Source: Bog-532 sp963742875 (GTDB lineage: Bacteria; Actinomycetota; Actinomycetes; Streptosporangiales; Streptosporangiaceae). Taken from it: 64,000 nt of DNA. Each line of letters begins with the position of its first letter. Within the stretch, counting starts at the first letter, position 1. The translations under genes and the position numbers were made by a program. Shown here one piece after another: positions 49,869 through 59,008 of the stretch. The stretch is from the NCBI GenBank assembly GCA_963742875.1, contig CAVUNO010000001.1, positions 186,001 to 250,000 on the forward strand. The letters are read 5' to 3'. The notes beneath the pieces are model-generated. The model did not search any database. It was given only the letters and a program-made list of their open reading frames with translations, and was not told where the DNA came from.

Positions 49869-51104
49869 CTAGCTGATCGGGGCGGCGGCCGGGATAACGG
49901 CCGCGGGCCAGGCCAGGAGGCCGCGGGGGGTCAGGAAGGCGTCGAAGACGAGTTCCGCCGCCCCGGTCAGCACACCCAGGTCGCCCAGCCGTGAGGGAAT
50001 CAGCGGCGGCGGCGCATCCCGGCGGAACCGCATCAGCGTGGACGCGTAACCGGCGTAGACGGTGTTGGGCGCGGCCTGATAGATGTCGCGGCCCAGGCCG
50101 GAAAGGCCGATCGCCTCGGGGTCATGCGCGTTGACCAGGGAGCCTATGCCGCGGCCCAGCGCCCTGGCCACCTCGGTCAGCGCGCGGGCAGACCCAGGGT
50201 GACGCGCGGCTTCCTTGATGACGCCGAGAGCGAGTTCCACCCGGTCCCCCTGCTCGGTGCGGCCGGCCCGGCGGAGCAGGCCACGGGTGCCCGCGTCCAG
50301 TTCCCAGCAGCCGACGCAGCCGCACCGGCATGATTCGGTGCCACCGGTGAGAGGCAGATGGCCAAATTCTCCCGCGGCGCCGTGGGCCCCGGTCAGCGGA
50401 ACGCCACCGGACAGCAGCACGCCGCCGACTCCGGTGGCCAGGTGCAGGTGCAGTGCCACCGAGAGGTTACGGAGCCCGCCGCGCCGCGCTTCGGCCAGGC
50501 CGGCCAGCCGCGCGTCGTTGCCGGCCAGCACGGGGACCGCGCCGACGGATCCGGTGTCCAGCACCTCCGACACGTCCACCCCGTCCCAGGCGGCCAGCCC
50601 GGGCTGCACCATGCGGCCCTGGCTCACCGGCGACGGCACGGCCACACCGATCCCGATCAGGCGCGGGCCGAGGTCCGTCCGGTGAACAGCGAGCCGCTGC
50701 GCGAGGCTGTTCAGCAGGTCCAAGCCGGAGGCGGACTGCCGCTCCCGCCGCTCAAGCATGACCCCGCGACCGGTGAGCTCGAAGGACGCGACTGAAAAGG
50801 AATCGTCGCGGAGGTCCACCGCCAGGGCGACCGGGCCGTACGGGTGCGGGGACGGCACACCGGTCGGCCGGCCGCGGGAACGGTGCACCGCCTCATCGCC
50901 CCTGACCTGGAGCTCTTCAATGAGGTTACGGTCGGCCAGGTCCCGCACGAGCACGGTGGCCGTGCCCCGGGCCAGGCTGAGCTGGCGGGTGAGCTCGGCG
51001 CGGGTTCGTATCCCGCCACCGTCGTGGACCGCCCGGAGCAGGCGCGCCAAGTTGTGCGCGCGCAGGTCCGCGCTGGTCGTCGCTCCTTCGATGTCGAGTC
51101 CCAC
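49869..51104 (-). CDS. ROK-family transcriptional regulator
   Basis: A 411-residue NagC/XylR-type repressor. The N-terminal winged HTH reads ARLLRAVHDGGGIRTRAELT, LARGTATVLVRDLADRNLIE. The ROK sugar-binding domain has VALAVDLRDDSFSVA, GIGVAVPSPV, GGVLLSGGVPLTGAHGAAGE, FGHLPLTG, and the zinc cluster CRCGCVGCWE. Ligand is probably a sugar or amino sugar. It is divergent from the MarR gene and may regulate a transport locus elsewhere; the sugar ABC genes at 54617-57873 already have an adjacent DeoR regulator. Confidence 0.9.
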   Translation of the reverse strand: MGLDIEGATTSADLRAHNLARLLRAVHDGGGIRTRAELTRQLSLARGTATVLVRDLADRNLIEELQVRGDEAVHRSRGRPTGVPSPHPYGPVALAVDLRDDSFSVASFELTGRGVMLERRERQSASGLDLLNSLAQRLAVHRTDLGPRLIGIGVAVPSPVSQGRMVQPGLAAWDGVDVSEVLDTGSVGAVPVLAGNDARLAGLAEARRGGLRNLSVALHLHLATGVGGVLLSGGVPLTGAHGAAGEFGHLPLTGGTESCRCGCVGCWELDAGTRGLLRRAGRTEQGDRVELALGVIKEAARHPGSARALTEVARALGRGIGSLVNAHDPEAIGLSGLGRDIYQAAPNTVYAGYASTLMRFRRDAPPPLIPSRLGDLGVLTGAAELVFDAFLTPRGLLAWPAAVIPAAAPIS

Positions 51105-51216
51105 CCTCTGATCGTGTCACGCCCGCGGACAACTTATTCGCCGCCGCACCGGCTCGTCCGCCGCCGCACCGGCTCGGTCGTCCCTCGCGTCCGTTCTGTT
51201 ACCCTCGTCGCGGAAA

Positions 51217-51234
51217 TACTTGAAGTTTCATGTA
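51217..51234. promoter_or_regulatory. Candidate MarR operator TACTTGAAGTTTCATGTA
   Basis: An 18-bp dyad matching its own reverse complement at 14 of 18 positions lies in an A/T-rich patch in the ROK-MarR divergent spacer, 125 bp upstream of the MarR start. TACTTGAA-type half sites are typical for MarR-family binding in actinomycetes. It may control either gene or both. Confidence 0.5.
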
Positions 51235-51359
51235 ATTTGCCGACCGGCCCGGCGAGGGCACCTGGTACGGCCGGGGCCCCCGGCTGGATTACCAGGCTGG
51301 GGTCAGCTCGGTCTGATTGGCAGGCTGATCTGCCTGCGACGGGGGGTAGGTTTCCCGTT

Positions 51360-51890
51360 ATGGGGACGCTGGAGACAGAGACGGACGCCAGCGGCGCGAG
51401 CGGCGGCCCGGAGGCACCATCCTCCGGACCGCCCCGCTGGCTGTCGGCGGAGGAACAGGAAGCGTGGCGCGCGCACTTGGCCACAAGCAAGCTGCTGACC
51501 CGGCAACTGGACCGGGATCTGCACCCGTTTGGGCTGAGCATCAACGACTACGAGATCCTCGTCGTGCTGTCCGAGGCTCCTGAGCACCGGCTGCGGATGA
51601 CCGACCTGGCCGACGCGACGGCCCAGTCCCGGAGCCGGCTGTCCCACCAGATCACCCGGATGGAAGCAAACGGGCTGGTGCGCCGCGACTCCTGCCCGGG
51701 TGACAAGCGGGGGCTGTTCGCGGTGCTGACCGGCGCGGGAATGGACACGATCGAGCGGGTCGCCCCGCATCACGTGGAAAGTGTCCGCCGCCACTTCATC
51801 AACCTGCTCGACGTCGATCAGCTCACCGCGCTGCGGGAGGGCTACGCCGGGGTGATCGGGCACCTGCGGAAGATCCGCGAACGCGACTAA
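51360..51890 (+). CDS. MarR-family transcriptional regulator
   Basis: A 176-residue winged-helix regulator. After a 25-residue disordered Ser/Gly leader it shows LSAEEQEAWRAHLATSKLLT, QLDRDLHPFGLSINDYEILV, the recognition region RLRMTDLADATAQSRSRLSH, and the wing NGLVRRDSCPGDKRGLFAVL. The DxRG-like PGDKRG is the wing signature. ATG at 51360. It overlaps the convergent GNAT stop by four bases. The effector is unknown. Confidence 0.92.
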   Translation: MGTLETETDASGASGGPEAPSSGPPRWLSAEEQEAWRAHLATSKLLTRQLDRDLHPFGLSINDYEILVVLSEAPEHRLRMTDLADATAQSRSRLSHQITRMEANGLVRRDSCPGDKRGLFAVLTGAGMDTIERVAPHHVESVRRHFINLLDVDQLTALREGYAGVIGHLRKIRERD

Positions 51891-52777
51891 AACAACACCG
51901 ACATAAACGTACCGACCTGCGCGAATCCCACCCGCTGGTACGCGGCGCGAGCGGGGGCGTTGAAGTCGTTGACGTACAGCGACACCACCGGGGCGATGCT
52001 GCGCTGCGCTTCCCGTACGACCGAGGCCATGCCGGCCGCGGCCAGGCCCGCGCCGCGGCGCTCGGGATCGACCCAGACGCCCTGCACCTGGCACGCGTGC
52101 GGGGTGACCGAGCCGATCTCAGCCTTGAAGATGACGCGGCCGTTCTCGATCCGGGCGAAGGCCCGCCCGGCCCGGATGAGCTCCGACACGCGGGCCCGGT
52201 AGGTGGCGCCGCCGTCGCCGGTCATCGGCGAGATCCCCACCTCCTCGGTGAACATGGCGACGCACGCGGGCATCAGCACGTTCAGCTCGTCCGGCCGTAC
52301 CCGGCGGACCAGCGGGTCCGCCGCGCACGCGGGCGGCCCGGACATGGACAGCACCGGCTGTACCGCGCGGACGTCCCGCGGCAGTCCCCAGTGCGGCTGC
52401 AGCAGCCGCCACAGAGCGGACACGTCGGGCTCCGGGCCGACCAGCGACGAGCAGCGGCGCCCCTGGTTCCGGGCCCGCTCCGCGAACGCGGTAACGGCGT
52501 CCGGGGTCGCGGCGACCGGAACCAGGTTGGCGCCGGCGTAACACAGTGAGGTCAGCCGGCTGCCGGAATAGTGACCCCAGATCTGCGCGCCCAGCCGGGC
52601 GGGATTGAGGCCCACGGCGTGGACGCGGGCGCCGACGAAGACATTCGTAACCGGCTCTTGGTCGCAGATGCTGAGCACCTCGTCGCGGTCGCGATCATCG
52701 AGAATGCGCAGCGGCCCGGGCCGTGCCGGTTTCACGCGGAGCACCACCCCAGCGTAGCTGGGCCCGGCCGCGGCCAT
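51887..52777 (-). CDS. GNAT acetyltransferase with DUF4081 N-terminal domain
   Basis: A 296-residue protein with an N-terminal DUF4081-like part (RDEVLSICDQEPVTNVFVGA, IWGHYSGSRLTSLCYAGANL) and a C-terminal GNAT fold with the acetyl-CoA loop GVWVDPERRGAGLAAAGMAS, VVSLYVNDFNAPARAAYQRV and GFAQVGTFMSVLF. In many actinobacteria this gene follows dxr-rseP-ispG and precedes proS; here a transporter locus separates it from ispG, and proS is not seen. An alternative GTG start at about 52747 gives VLRVKPARPGPLRILDDRDR. Substrate unknown. Confidence 0.88.
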   Translation of the reverse strand: MAAAGPSYAGVVLRVKPARPGPLRILDDRDRDEVLSICDQEPVTNVFVGARVHAVGLNPARLGAQIWGHYSGSRLTSLCYAGANLVPVAATPDAVTAFAERARNQGRRCSSLVGPEPDVSALWRLLQPHWGLPRDVRAVQPVLSMSGPPACAADPLVRRVRPDELNVLMPACVAMFTEEVGISPMTGDGGATYRARVSELIRAGRAFARIENGRVIFKAEIGSVTPHACQVQGVWVDPERRGAGLAAAGMASVVREAQRSIAPVVSLYVNDFNAPARAAYQRVGFAQVGTFMSVLF

Positions 52778-52860
52778 GTCAGCGATGCGCCGACTAGGTG
52801 ATCACAGGCCGGCGACAGCGCCGCGCGGGGGCGGCTCAGGGTGGCCCGGGCTGACGGGGG

Positions 52861-54492
52861 TCAGCCCGCTGGGGTCGGGTCCGGGGCGGGCGCACAGGTG
52901 GCGTTGACGGATCCCGGATGTTCGGGCAGGGCTCCGCTCGCCAGATAGTTGTTGAGGTAGCTCTGCACGCAGTTGTCCGGCGGGCTCTCCAGCGACTGCC
53001 CGTGGTTGCCGCCGCCCTCGACCACCACCATCCGGGCGGTCGGTAGTGCCTGGTGGGCGGCCTGCGCCCCGGCGTACGGCGTGGCGGCATCCAGGGTGCC
53101 CTGCAGCATGAGGATCCCCGGCAGTCCGCTGGCCCCGATCTTCAGCGGCTGGGCGGGCCCCTTCACCGGCCAGAACGCGCACGCCGCGTTATACCAGGCG
53201 TTGTCCCAGGCCTGGAACGGGGCGGTCTGGTAGACCTTTTCGGTGTCGCTGTTCCACGTGGCCCAGCTGCGCGGCCAGTTCACGTCCGAGCACTGTACGG
53301 CGTTGTAGACGGCGAACTCGTTCTCGTTCTGCGCGCCGTTCTGCTCGTACTGGGAGAGCATCGCTCTGGTCGAGTTCTGCAGCAGGTACGACGACAGGGC
53401 CTGGGCCAGCCCGGGCCACAGCGTGTCGTCGTACCCGCCGAGCAGGAACGTGTCGTCAAACTCGTCTTCGCCGATCTCCGGGCCGTTCGGCCCGGAGATC
53501 GGGCTCGCCTCCAGGCGTTTCCTGGCCGTGTACCACTCCTGCTGGACCTGCGCGGCGGTGGAGCCCAGCTGATACGTGCTGCTGTACTGGGCCACCCAGG
53601 CGAAGAACGCCTCCATCCGGGCCTGGAAGGCGTAGTCCTGGTCGATGTTGTCGGTGTACCAGACGCCCTGCGGGTCGACGGTGCTGTCCAGCACCATGCG
53701 GCGCACCCGGTTCGGGAACAGCGTCGCGTACACCTGGCCGATGTAGGTCCCATAGGAGAAGGCGTAGTAGTTGATCTTCTGCTGGCCCAGTGCGGCCCGG
53801 ATGGAATCGACGTCCCGGGCCACGTCTTCGGTCGTCATGTAGGGCAGCAGCCAGCCGAACCGCTGCTCGCACCCGGCCGCGTACGCCTTGGCCCGGTTGA
53901 TCAGAACCTGCTCGGCGGACGCGCTGGCGGGGACGTAGTTCGGCCGGACGCCGGAGAAGAAATTCGGCTCACAGCTCAGCGCGGGCACGGAGGCGCCCAC
54001 GCCACGCGGGTCGAAGCCGATGATGTTGTACTCGGCGGCCACGTTCGGGTTGATGCCCTCCGCCACGGCCGCCGCCAGGGACCGGCCGCTGGCCCCGGGG
54101 CCGCCCGGATTGACCAGCAGGTCACCCTGCTGCTGGCTGGCCGGGGCTGTCGCCGGGACTTCCGACAGCGCGAGCGTGATCTTCCGCCCGCCGGGATCGC
54201 TGTAGTTGACCGGGACCTGAAGGTTCGCGCACTTCATCGGAACCCCCTGCACCCCGCTGATGGTGCAGGAACTCCACGTCAGCGTGGCCGGCTGCCCCGG
54301 GTCGGCGCCCCCGCTCCCGGAGCTGGCCGCGCCGCTGCCGGGGGAACCCGATGAGCCCGGCGAGCCGGAGGAACCTGACGTGCAGCCCGCCAGGGCAACG
54401 GCGCCAGCCACCGACAGGGCAGCGGTCAGCGTGACGGCGTGGCGGGCCCGCAGGGCCCGGCGTATCCGGTGAAACCGTTGGCGGAGCAGCAT
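52861..54492 (-). CDS. Secreted TAP-like alpha/beta hydrolase
   Basis: A 543-residue exported hydrolase of the tripeptidyl-aminopeptidase/SlpD-SlpE type. A basic N-terminus and hydrophobic core lead to the lipobox VALAGCTSG, followed by a Ser/Gly/Pro linker. The alpha/beta domain has LLVNPGGPGASGRSL (oxyanion region), IIGFDPRGVGAS, the nucleophile in NYYAFSYGTYIGQ, and the TAP-like C-terminal domain with ILMLQGTLDAATPYAGAQAA (Asp) and VEGGGNHGQSLESPPDNCVQ (His). It is probably a membrane-anchored peptidase or esterase. ATG 54492 is used; a frame to 54531 has no signal-like residues. Confidence 0.9.
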   Translation of the reverse strand: MLLRQRFHRIRRALRARHAVTLTAALSVAGAVALAGCTSGSSGSPGSSGSPGSGAASSGSGGADPGQPATLTWSSCTISGVQGVPMKCANLQVPVNYSDPGGRKITLALSEVPATAPASQQQGDLLVNPGGPGASGRSLAAAVAEGINPNVAAEYNIIGFDPRGVGASVPALSCEPNFFSGVRPNYVPASASAEQVLINRAKAYAAGCEQRFGWLLPYMTTEDVARDVDSIRAALGQQKINYYAFSYGTYIGQVYATLFPNRVRRMVLDSTVDPQGVWYTDNIDQDYAFQARMEAFFAWVAQYSSTYQLGSTAAQVQQEWYTARKRLEASPISGPNGPEIGEDEFDDTFLLGGYDDTLWPGLAQALSSYLLQNSTRAMLSQYEQNGAQNENEFAVYNAVQCSDVNWPRSWATWNSDTEKVYQTAPFQAWDNAWYNAACAFWPVKGPAQPLKIGASGLPGILMLQGTLDAATPYAGAQAAHQALPTARMVVVEGGGNHGQSLESPPDNCVQSYLNNYLASGALPEHPGSVNATCAPAPDPTPAG

Positions 54493-54616
54493 ACCGCCAT
54501 CTTGCCCGAACGGGCCCGATGCAAAGACCAACGTGATGAGACGCGTCCCGGCCCGGAGGCGCGCCCGCCCCCTGCAGGGTGGGCCGCGAGGGAGGGCCCG
54601 CCTTGCGGCGGCACGG

Positions 54617-55441
54617 TCATGAGAGCCGCGGACGCTCTCCGAGCCGGTGCCGTTCCTCGAGCGCCTTGCGGTACTCGGCCACGACCATATTGGTGAGCTC
54701 CTGGACCGAGGTATCCGCGCTGCGCTTATCGACGGTGATCTCGCCGTGCTGGATGAGGTTCACCCGGTCGCACACCTCGAGCACCTGGGCGTAGTTGTGC
54801 GCGATGATGATGATCGAGACGTTGCCCTGCTCCTTCAGCTCCCGGACCAGGTTGAGAATGATGGCGCCCTCCTTGACGCCCATCGCGGCCAGCGGCTCGT
54901 CCAGGAGCAGGATCTTGGGGTTGGAGTAGACCGAGCGGGCCACCGCGATGGCCTGGCGCTGGCCACCGGACAGCTTGGCCACTTCGACGTTGACCGACGG
55001 GATCCGGATCCCCATCTCTTCCAGGTGCTCCCGGGCCAGCTTGCGCATGGACCGGTTATTGAGTATCGGCCCGTTGACCTGCTCCCGGTTGAGGAACATG
55101 TTGTGGTAGACGCTGAGCTGGTTGACCAGGGCGAGGTCCTGGTAGACCGCGTTGATGCCCAGCGAGCGGGCGTGGTCGACGTCCTTGAAGATCACCTCCT
55201 GCCCATCGAGCAGGATCCGCCCGCTGGTCGGCGGCTGGAAGCCACAGAGGATCTTGAGCAGGGTCGACTTGCCGGCGCCGTTGTCGCCGAGCAGCCCGAG
55301 CACCTCACCCCGGCCCAGGTGCACGTTGACGTCGGTGAGGGCGGTGACCGCGCCGTAGCGCTTAGAGATGTGCTCGGCGCGCAGGATGTCGCCGCTCGCG
55401 GCCGACGCGGCCGCGGCTGCGTCCGATGACGTGCTGGTCAT
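54617..55441 (-). CDS. Sugar-type ABC transporter ATP-binding protein
   Basis: A 274-residue single ATPase domain of the CUT2 (ribose/xylose) type: ISKRYGAVTALTDVNVHLGR, Walker A GDNGAGKST, Q-loop in AVYQDLALVNQLSVYHNMFL, signature LSGGQRQ, Walker B LLLDEPLAAMG and switch IIIIAHNYAQ. Unlike RbsA, it has only one ATPase half and presumably dimerises. ATG 55441 directly follows the permease stop with no spacer, so translation is coupled. Last gene of the binding protein-permease-ATPase operon. Confidence 0.92.
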   Translation of the reverse strand: MTSTSSDAAAAASAASGDILRAEHISKRYGAVTALTDVNVHLGRGEVLGLLGDNGAGKSTLLKILCGFQPPTSGRILLDGQEVIFKDVDHARSLGINAVYQDLALVNQLSVYHNMFLNREQVNGPILNNRSMRKLAREHLEEMGIRIPSVNVEVAKLSGGQRQAIAVARSVYSNPKILLLDEPLAAMGVKEGAIILNLVRELKEQGNVSIIIIAHNYAQVLEVCDRVNLIQHGEITVDKRSADTSVQELTNMVVAEYRKALEERHRLGERPRLS

Positions 55442-56494
55442 TTAGCTTCGCCCCGCTTCCCGCAGCTTGGCGAGCTGCACGTTCGCGATCATGGCGACGA
55501 GGATCGCGCCGCCGAAGATGATGTCCAGCGGGTTTGCGCTGATGCCGATGATCTGGAACCCGTCGGTGAGGGTGGCCAGCACGACCGCGCCCAGGAAGGC
55601 GCCGAGGATCGTGCCCACCCCGCCGAGCATGGCCGTGCCGCCGATCACCGCCGCGGTCACGGAGTAGAACATGGGCGTGTAGCCGCCCGCGGTCGGGTCG
55701 ATGGTGGCGGTCTGGAACGCGACCTGCAGGCCGACGAACGCGCCCAGCAGCCCGGTGACCATGAAGTTGCCGTACTTGATCCGCTTGACCTTGATGCCCG
55801 CTTCCTGGGCACCGAGCAGGTTGCCGCCGACGGCGACGGTGTGCAGGCCCCAGCGGGTCCGGGTGAGGATGACGTGGAAGAGGGCCACCAGGATCACGGC
55901 CCAGATGAACTCGGTCCAGCCATTGTTGCCGATCCAGTGCCCGATGCCGGCGACCTGCGACGGGATGTTGGCCGGCTCGGCGTGGGACGTGGTGTCCACG
56001 ATGCCCAGCAGGACGAACCCGGTGCCCAGGGTGGTGATGAACGACGGCAGGCCGACCGTGACGGTGAGGAAGGCGTTCAGCCAGCCCACCGCGAGCCCCA
56101 TGAGCAGGGAGATGATGATGGCCAGGATTCCGGGGACGTGGTAGAAGTCGATCAGGTAGTGCATGAGGAACGGTGAGAGCGTGTAGACGAACCCGACCGA
56201 GAGGTCGATCTCGCCGCAGATCAGCAGCAGTACCTCGCCGATCGCGATGATGATGATGGGCGCTGCGTCCTCCGACAGCCAGGTGGTGAGGTTGGAGGAA
56301 CCCAGGAAGTTCGAGGAGGCGAGCGCGAAGTAAATGATCAGCGCGATGGTGACGACCAGCACGGTCGCCTCACGCTGCCGCAGGAACGCCGCGCCGCTCA
56401 TTCTGACGAAGCTAAAGGCTCCCGGACCCGGACCGCCCGGGTCCGAGCTCGGGCTGCCTGTCCTGCTCTCTACGGCTTCGCTCACTTTGCTCAT
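55442..56494 (-). CDS. Sugar-type ABC transporter permease
   Basis: A 350-residue membrane protein of the RbsC/XylH family with about ten hydrophobic segments (TVLVVTIALIIYFALASSNF, IIIIAIGEVLLLICGEIDLS, GILAIIISLLMGLAVGWLNA). The family signature EIDLSVGFVYTLSPFLMHYL and the coupling loop GGNLLGAQEAGIKVKRIKYG are both clear. The substrate cannot be read from sequence. Its start lies 215 bp downstream of the binding-protein stop, a gap with no gene and a possible internal promoter; its stop abuts the ATPase start. Confidence 0.92.
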   Translation of the reverse strand: MSKVSEAVESRTGSPSSDPGGPGPGAFSFVRMSGAAFLRQREATVLVVTIALIIYFALASSNFLGSSNLTTWLSEDAAPIIIIAIGEVLLLICGEIDLSVGFVYTLSPFLMHYLIDFYHVPGILAIIISLLMGLAVGWLNAFLTVTVGLPSFITTLGTGFVLLGIVDTTSHAEPANIPSQVAGIGHWIGNNGWTEFIWAVILVALFHVILTRTRWGLHTVAVGGNLLGAQEAGIKVKRIKYGNFMVTGLLGAFVGLQVAFQTATIDPTAGGYTPMFYSVTAAVIGGTAMLGGVGTILGAFLGAVVLATLTDGFQIIGISANPLDIIFGGAILVAMIANVQLAKLREAGRS

Positions 56495-56709
56495 CCGTTC
56501 TATACATCTGTGCTACGCGGTCCGGCCAGCGCGCATGTGAGGCAGCGCAGCCCGGACGCCGCTGATCCCGCGAGGGACAGGACTCCCGACGGGCCGCGCA
56601 AACCAGTCTTACACTCGCGATCGGCTGCACCAATGCAGCGGGTCAGGCGCCGACGGCAGGTGTGCCCATACGGCTTGCCGATGGGCGCGCCTGCCGTCGA
56701 GGCACTGCG

Positions 56710-57873
56710 TCAGGTGCTCGTGGTGGCCGCCGGCGAGCTGATGGCGCCGGACGGGCGCGGAATGTACTTCTGCGCTGTGGTGGAGCCCTGGTACCGGCTG
56801 GCCGTGGTGTACGGGCCGGCGTTGGCCTTGGTGATGACGGTCAGGCCGGTGTCGGTGTCCGGCGGGGCCAGGGTGCCACCCGAGATGTTGTACAGGTACA
56901 TGTACAACGTGGGCAGGAAGCCCTGCAGGTACGGGTCCTGGTAGATGGTGAAGTCCATCAGGCCAGAGGTGATGTTGGTCAGCGTGTTGCCCAGCGTGTC
57001 GAATCCGCCGGACGGCACCTTGAGGCCCGCGGCCTGCAGCGTGGTGCCGAGGAACTCGGTCGAGCCCGCGTCCACCGCGAAGGCGCCCTTGATGGTCTTG
57101 TGACCCAGCAGGTACGCCTTCTCCGCTGGTTCCTCGGCGGAGGTGGCCGCGCCGGTGGCCACCTCATGCAGGGTGAAGCCCTTGCTCGTCAGCACGGAGG
57201 CGGCGCCGTCGTACCGGGGCTGGATGTTGCCCGTGCCCGGGGTGGCGATGAAGATGACGATGTCGCCGCCGCCCGGGATGAGCTTCGCGATCTCCGCGCC
57301 CATCTGCTGGCCGGAGATGTACAGCGCCTGCCCGACGTAGGCCAGGCGGTTGGTCCCGATCACCGGCTTGCCGTTGACGTAGCTGCCGTCCGCGTTGTAG
57401 GAGAGCACCGGGATGCCCGCGTTCAGGGCACTGGCAACCGGCGACGTGAACGCGGTCGGGTCGATGACCGGCACGGCAATTCCGTCGGCTTTCGCGGAAA
57501 TGGCGGTCTGCATGTAGTTCGTCATCTGCGAGACGACCGAGTTTTCCGAGCCACCCCACTTGGGCGTGGGAAGGTCAAGGAGTGCCGCGGCGTCGGCGAA
57601 GCCGTATTGAGTCGGGGTGAAGAACGGGTTCGTCGTGACGTGGTTGACGAACCAGAACTGCCACTTCGGCGTGCTGGGGAAGTTTCCCGCCGTACTCTTG
57701 GTGGCGCTCGCGCTGCTGCTGGACGAGGAGCTGCAGGCGGAGATCAGCGCCGAAGCCGCCGCCGTCGCGCTGAACAGACCCGCGCCCTTCAGCAGCTTGC
57801 GGCGCGCGGGCCCGTCTTTCATGTCGAGGGTCTCTATCGCCTCGTCGACAACTGGGTCGACTTTTTCCTTCAT
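56710..57873 (-). CDS. Sugar-type ABC substrate-binding protein (Tat lipoprotein)
   Basis: A 387-residue periplasmic-binding-fold protein. The ATG at 57873 follows GGAGGTCCAC. The N-terminus carries a twin-arginine-type signal, ARRKLLKGAGLFSATAAASA, and lipobox LISACSSS, then a Ser-rich tether. The binding domain has WQFWFVNHVTTNPFFTPTQY, ADGIAVPVIDPTAF, GIPVLSYNADGSYV and VIFIATPGTGNIQPRYDGA, matching type I sugar-binding proteins. Tat export implies folding before secretion. First gene of the importer operon, with the DeoR gene divergent 1.1 kb away. Confidence 0.92.
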   Translation of the reverse strand: MKEKVDPVVDEAIETLDMKDGPARRKLLKGAGLFSATAAASALISACSSSSSSSASATKSTAGNFPSTPKWQFWFVNHVTTNPFFTPTQYGFADAAALLDLPTPKWGGSENSVVSQMTNYMQTAISAKADGIAVPVIDPTAFTSPVASALNAGIPVLSYNADGSYVNGKPVIGTNRLAYVGQALYISGQQMGAEIAKLIPGGGDIVIFIATPGTGNIQPRYDGAASVLTSKGFTLHEVATGAATSAEEPAEKAYLLGHKTIKGAFAVDAGSTEFLGTTLQAAGLKVPSGGFDTLGNTLTNITSGLMDFTIYQDPYLQGFLPTLYMYLYNISGGTLAPPDTDTGLTVITKANAGPYTTASRYQGSTTAQKYIPRPSGAISSPAATTST

Positions 57874-59008
57874 GTGGACCTCCATGGAATTGTCTCGGGA
57901 CACTCGCTGTCCCGGGGCGGACCCGCTGGGCGACAGCGTCTTCCGGCGAATTTCCGAACGAAGTCGCGGCGCGGGCGGAAAACTCTTCCGCTCTCCGGCC
58001 CCGCGTATTTTTGCGGCACGGCATATCGCTGATTCGTGGCGGTATCGGGATAGGCCCAAGTCCGACGGAACGCCGTAGACGCTAAAGCCGCTCATGATCG
58101 CATGTCAAGGCACCACGCAAGCCCCGGACGGGACGGATTCGGCCATCGCCCGGATCCGATCCGGGACGTGGCCGTCGGCCGGAAAAGGCTGCGTACGGAC
58201 GTCGATGGGAGCAGGGGCGGAGCGGATGGCTTCCGGCCGTCGTGGATGGCCGGAAGTGGGTGTGAGAGCAGGGCCGGGGGCGGACGGGGACCGGTCGTCG
58301 CGGACGGCTGGATGTGGGTGAGAGGCGGCTGGAACGGACCGGGCCGGCGATCGCGGGCGGCTGGAAGCGGCGGCCGGAACGGCGTGCCCGCCGGGGCGCG
58401 TCGTGGCTGCGACGCCACAGGGGCGCATCGCGGTGCGCATGAGGCCCAGCAAGCTCAACGTAACCACAACGCAACCTCTACCTCACTTGTAACAGAGTTA
58501 AACATTGTCAGGATGTTAGCGCTAACAAATAACTGTTTGACAACGAATGTGAAACACAAGCGCCACGCTGAGCAGCGATACTGGTGAGCCTGCCGAAACG
58601 GCCGCTGACCGGCCTAGGGATGTTCTGAGCGGGCACTCTGTTAGTTCAGAGGTTGTTCAAAGACAATGTGACTATATTCGAACCGTTGTCAGAAGATAAC
58701 TACTTAACTTCACACAGTAACCGTCTCGCCCGGAGAGGGGTTCCGGCGGCGAATGACACAAGAACAATCGCCGCCGCGGCGTCATCATCCTCAGAAAAGG
58801 ACAATTTCGGTCCTGAAGGGTCCACAATGAGTGTGGCGACGGCGAGTCGTGTTTGCTCACGGCTGTGCAACTGGTCACTCTGTGCATCCGACAGCCGCAA
58901 CCGGAACCGAACAGCGAACATGAACGTCTCAGAGAAGACGGATGGCGGACTTGGGCGCAGCCGGGGCACGGGCCCGGCAGCGTCTCCGCATGAAAGAGGA
59001 GGCTACGG
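57874..59008. promoter_or_regulatory. Importer/DeoR divergent spacer with operator-like sites
   Basis: This long spacer has two parts. From 58090 to 58460 it is GC-rich with imperfect repeats around GGCTGGA and GTGGGTG and no believable gene. From 58480 to 58720 it is markedly A/T-rich. It holds the perfect palindrome TGTTAGCGCTAACA (58514-58527), of the type bound by LacI-family proteins, and four related blocks: ATTGTCA (58504-58510), TTGACAAC (58537-58544), AGACAATG (58660-58667) and GTTGTCAG (58684-58691). The last four may be the DeoR operator cluster. The DeoR ribosome site is GAGGAGG at about 58997. Confidence 0.5.
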
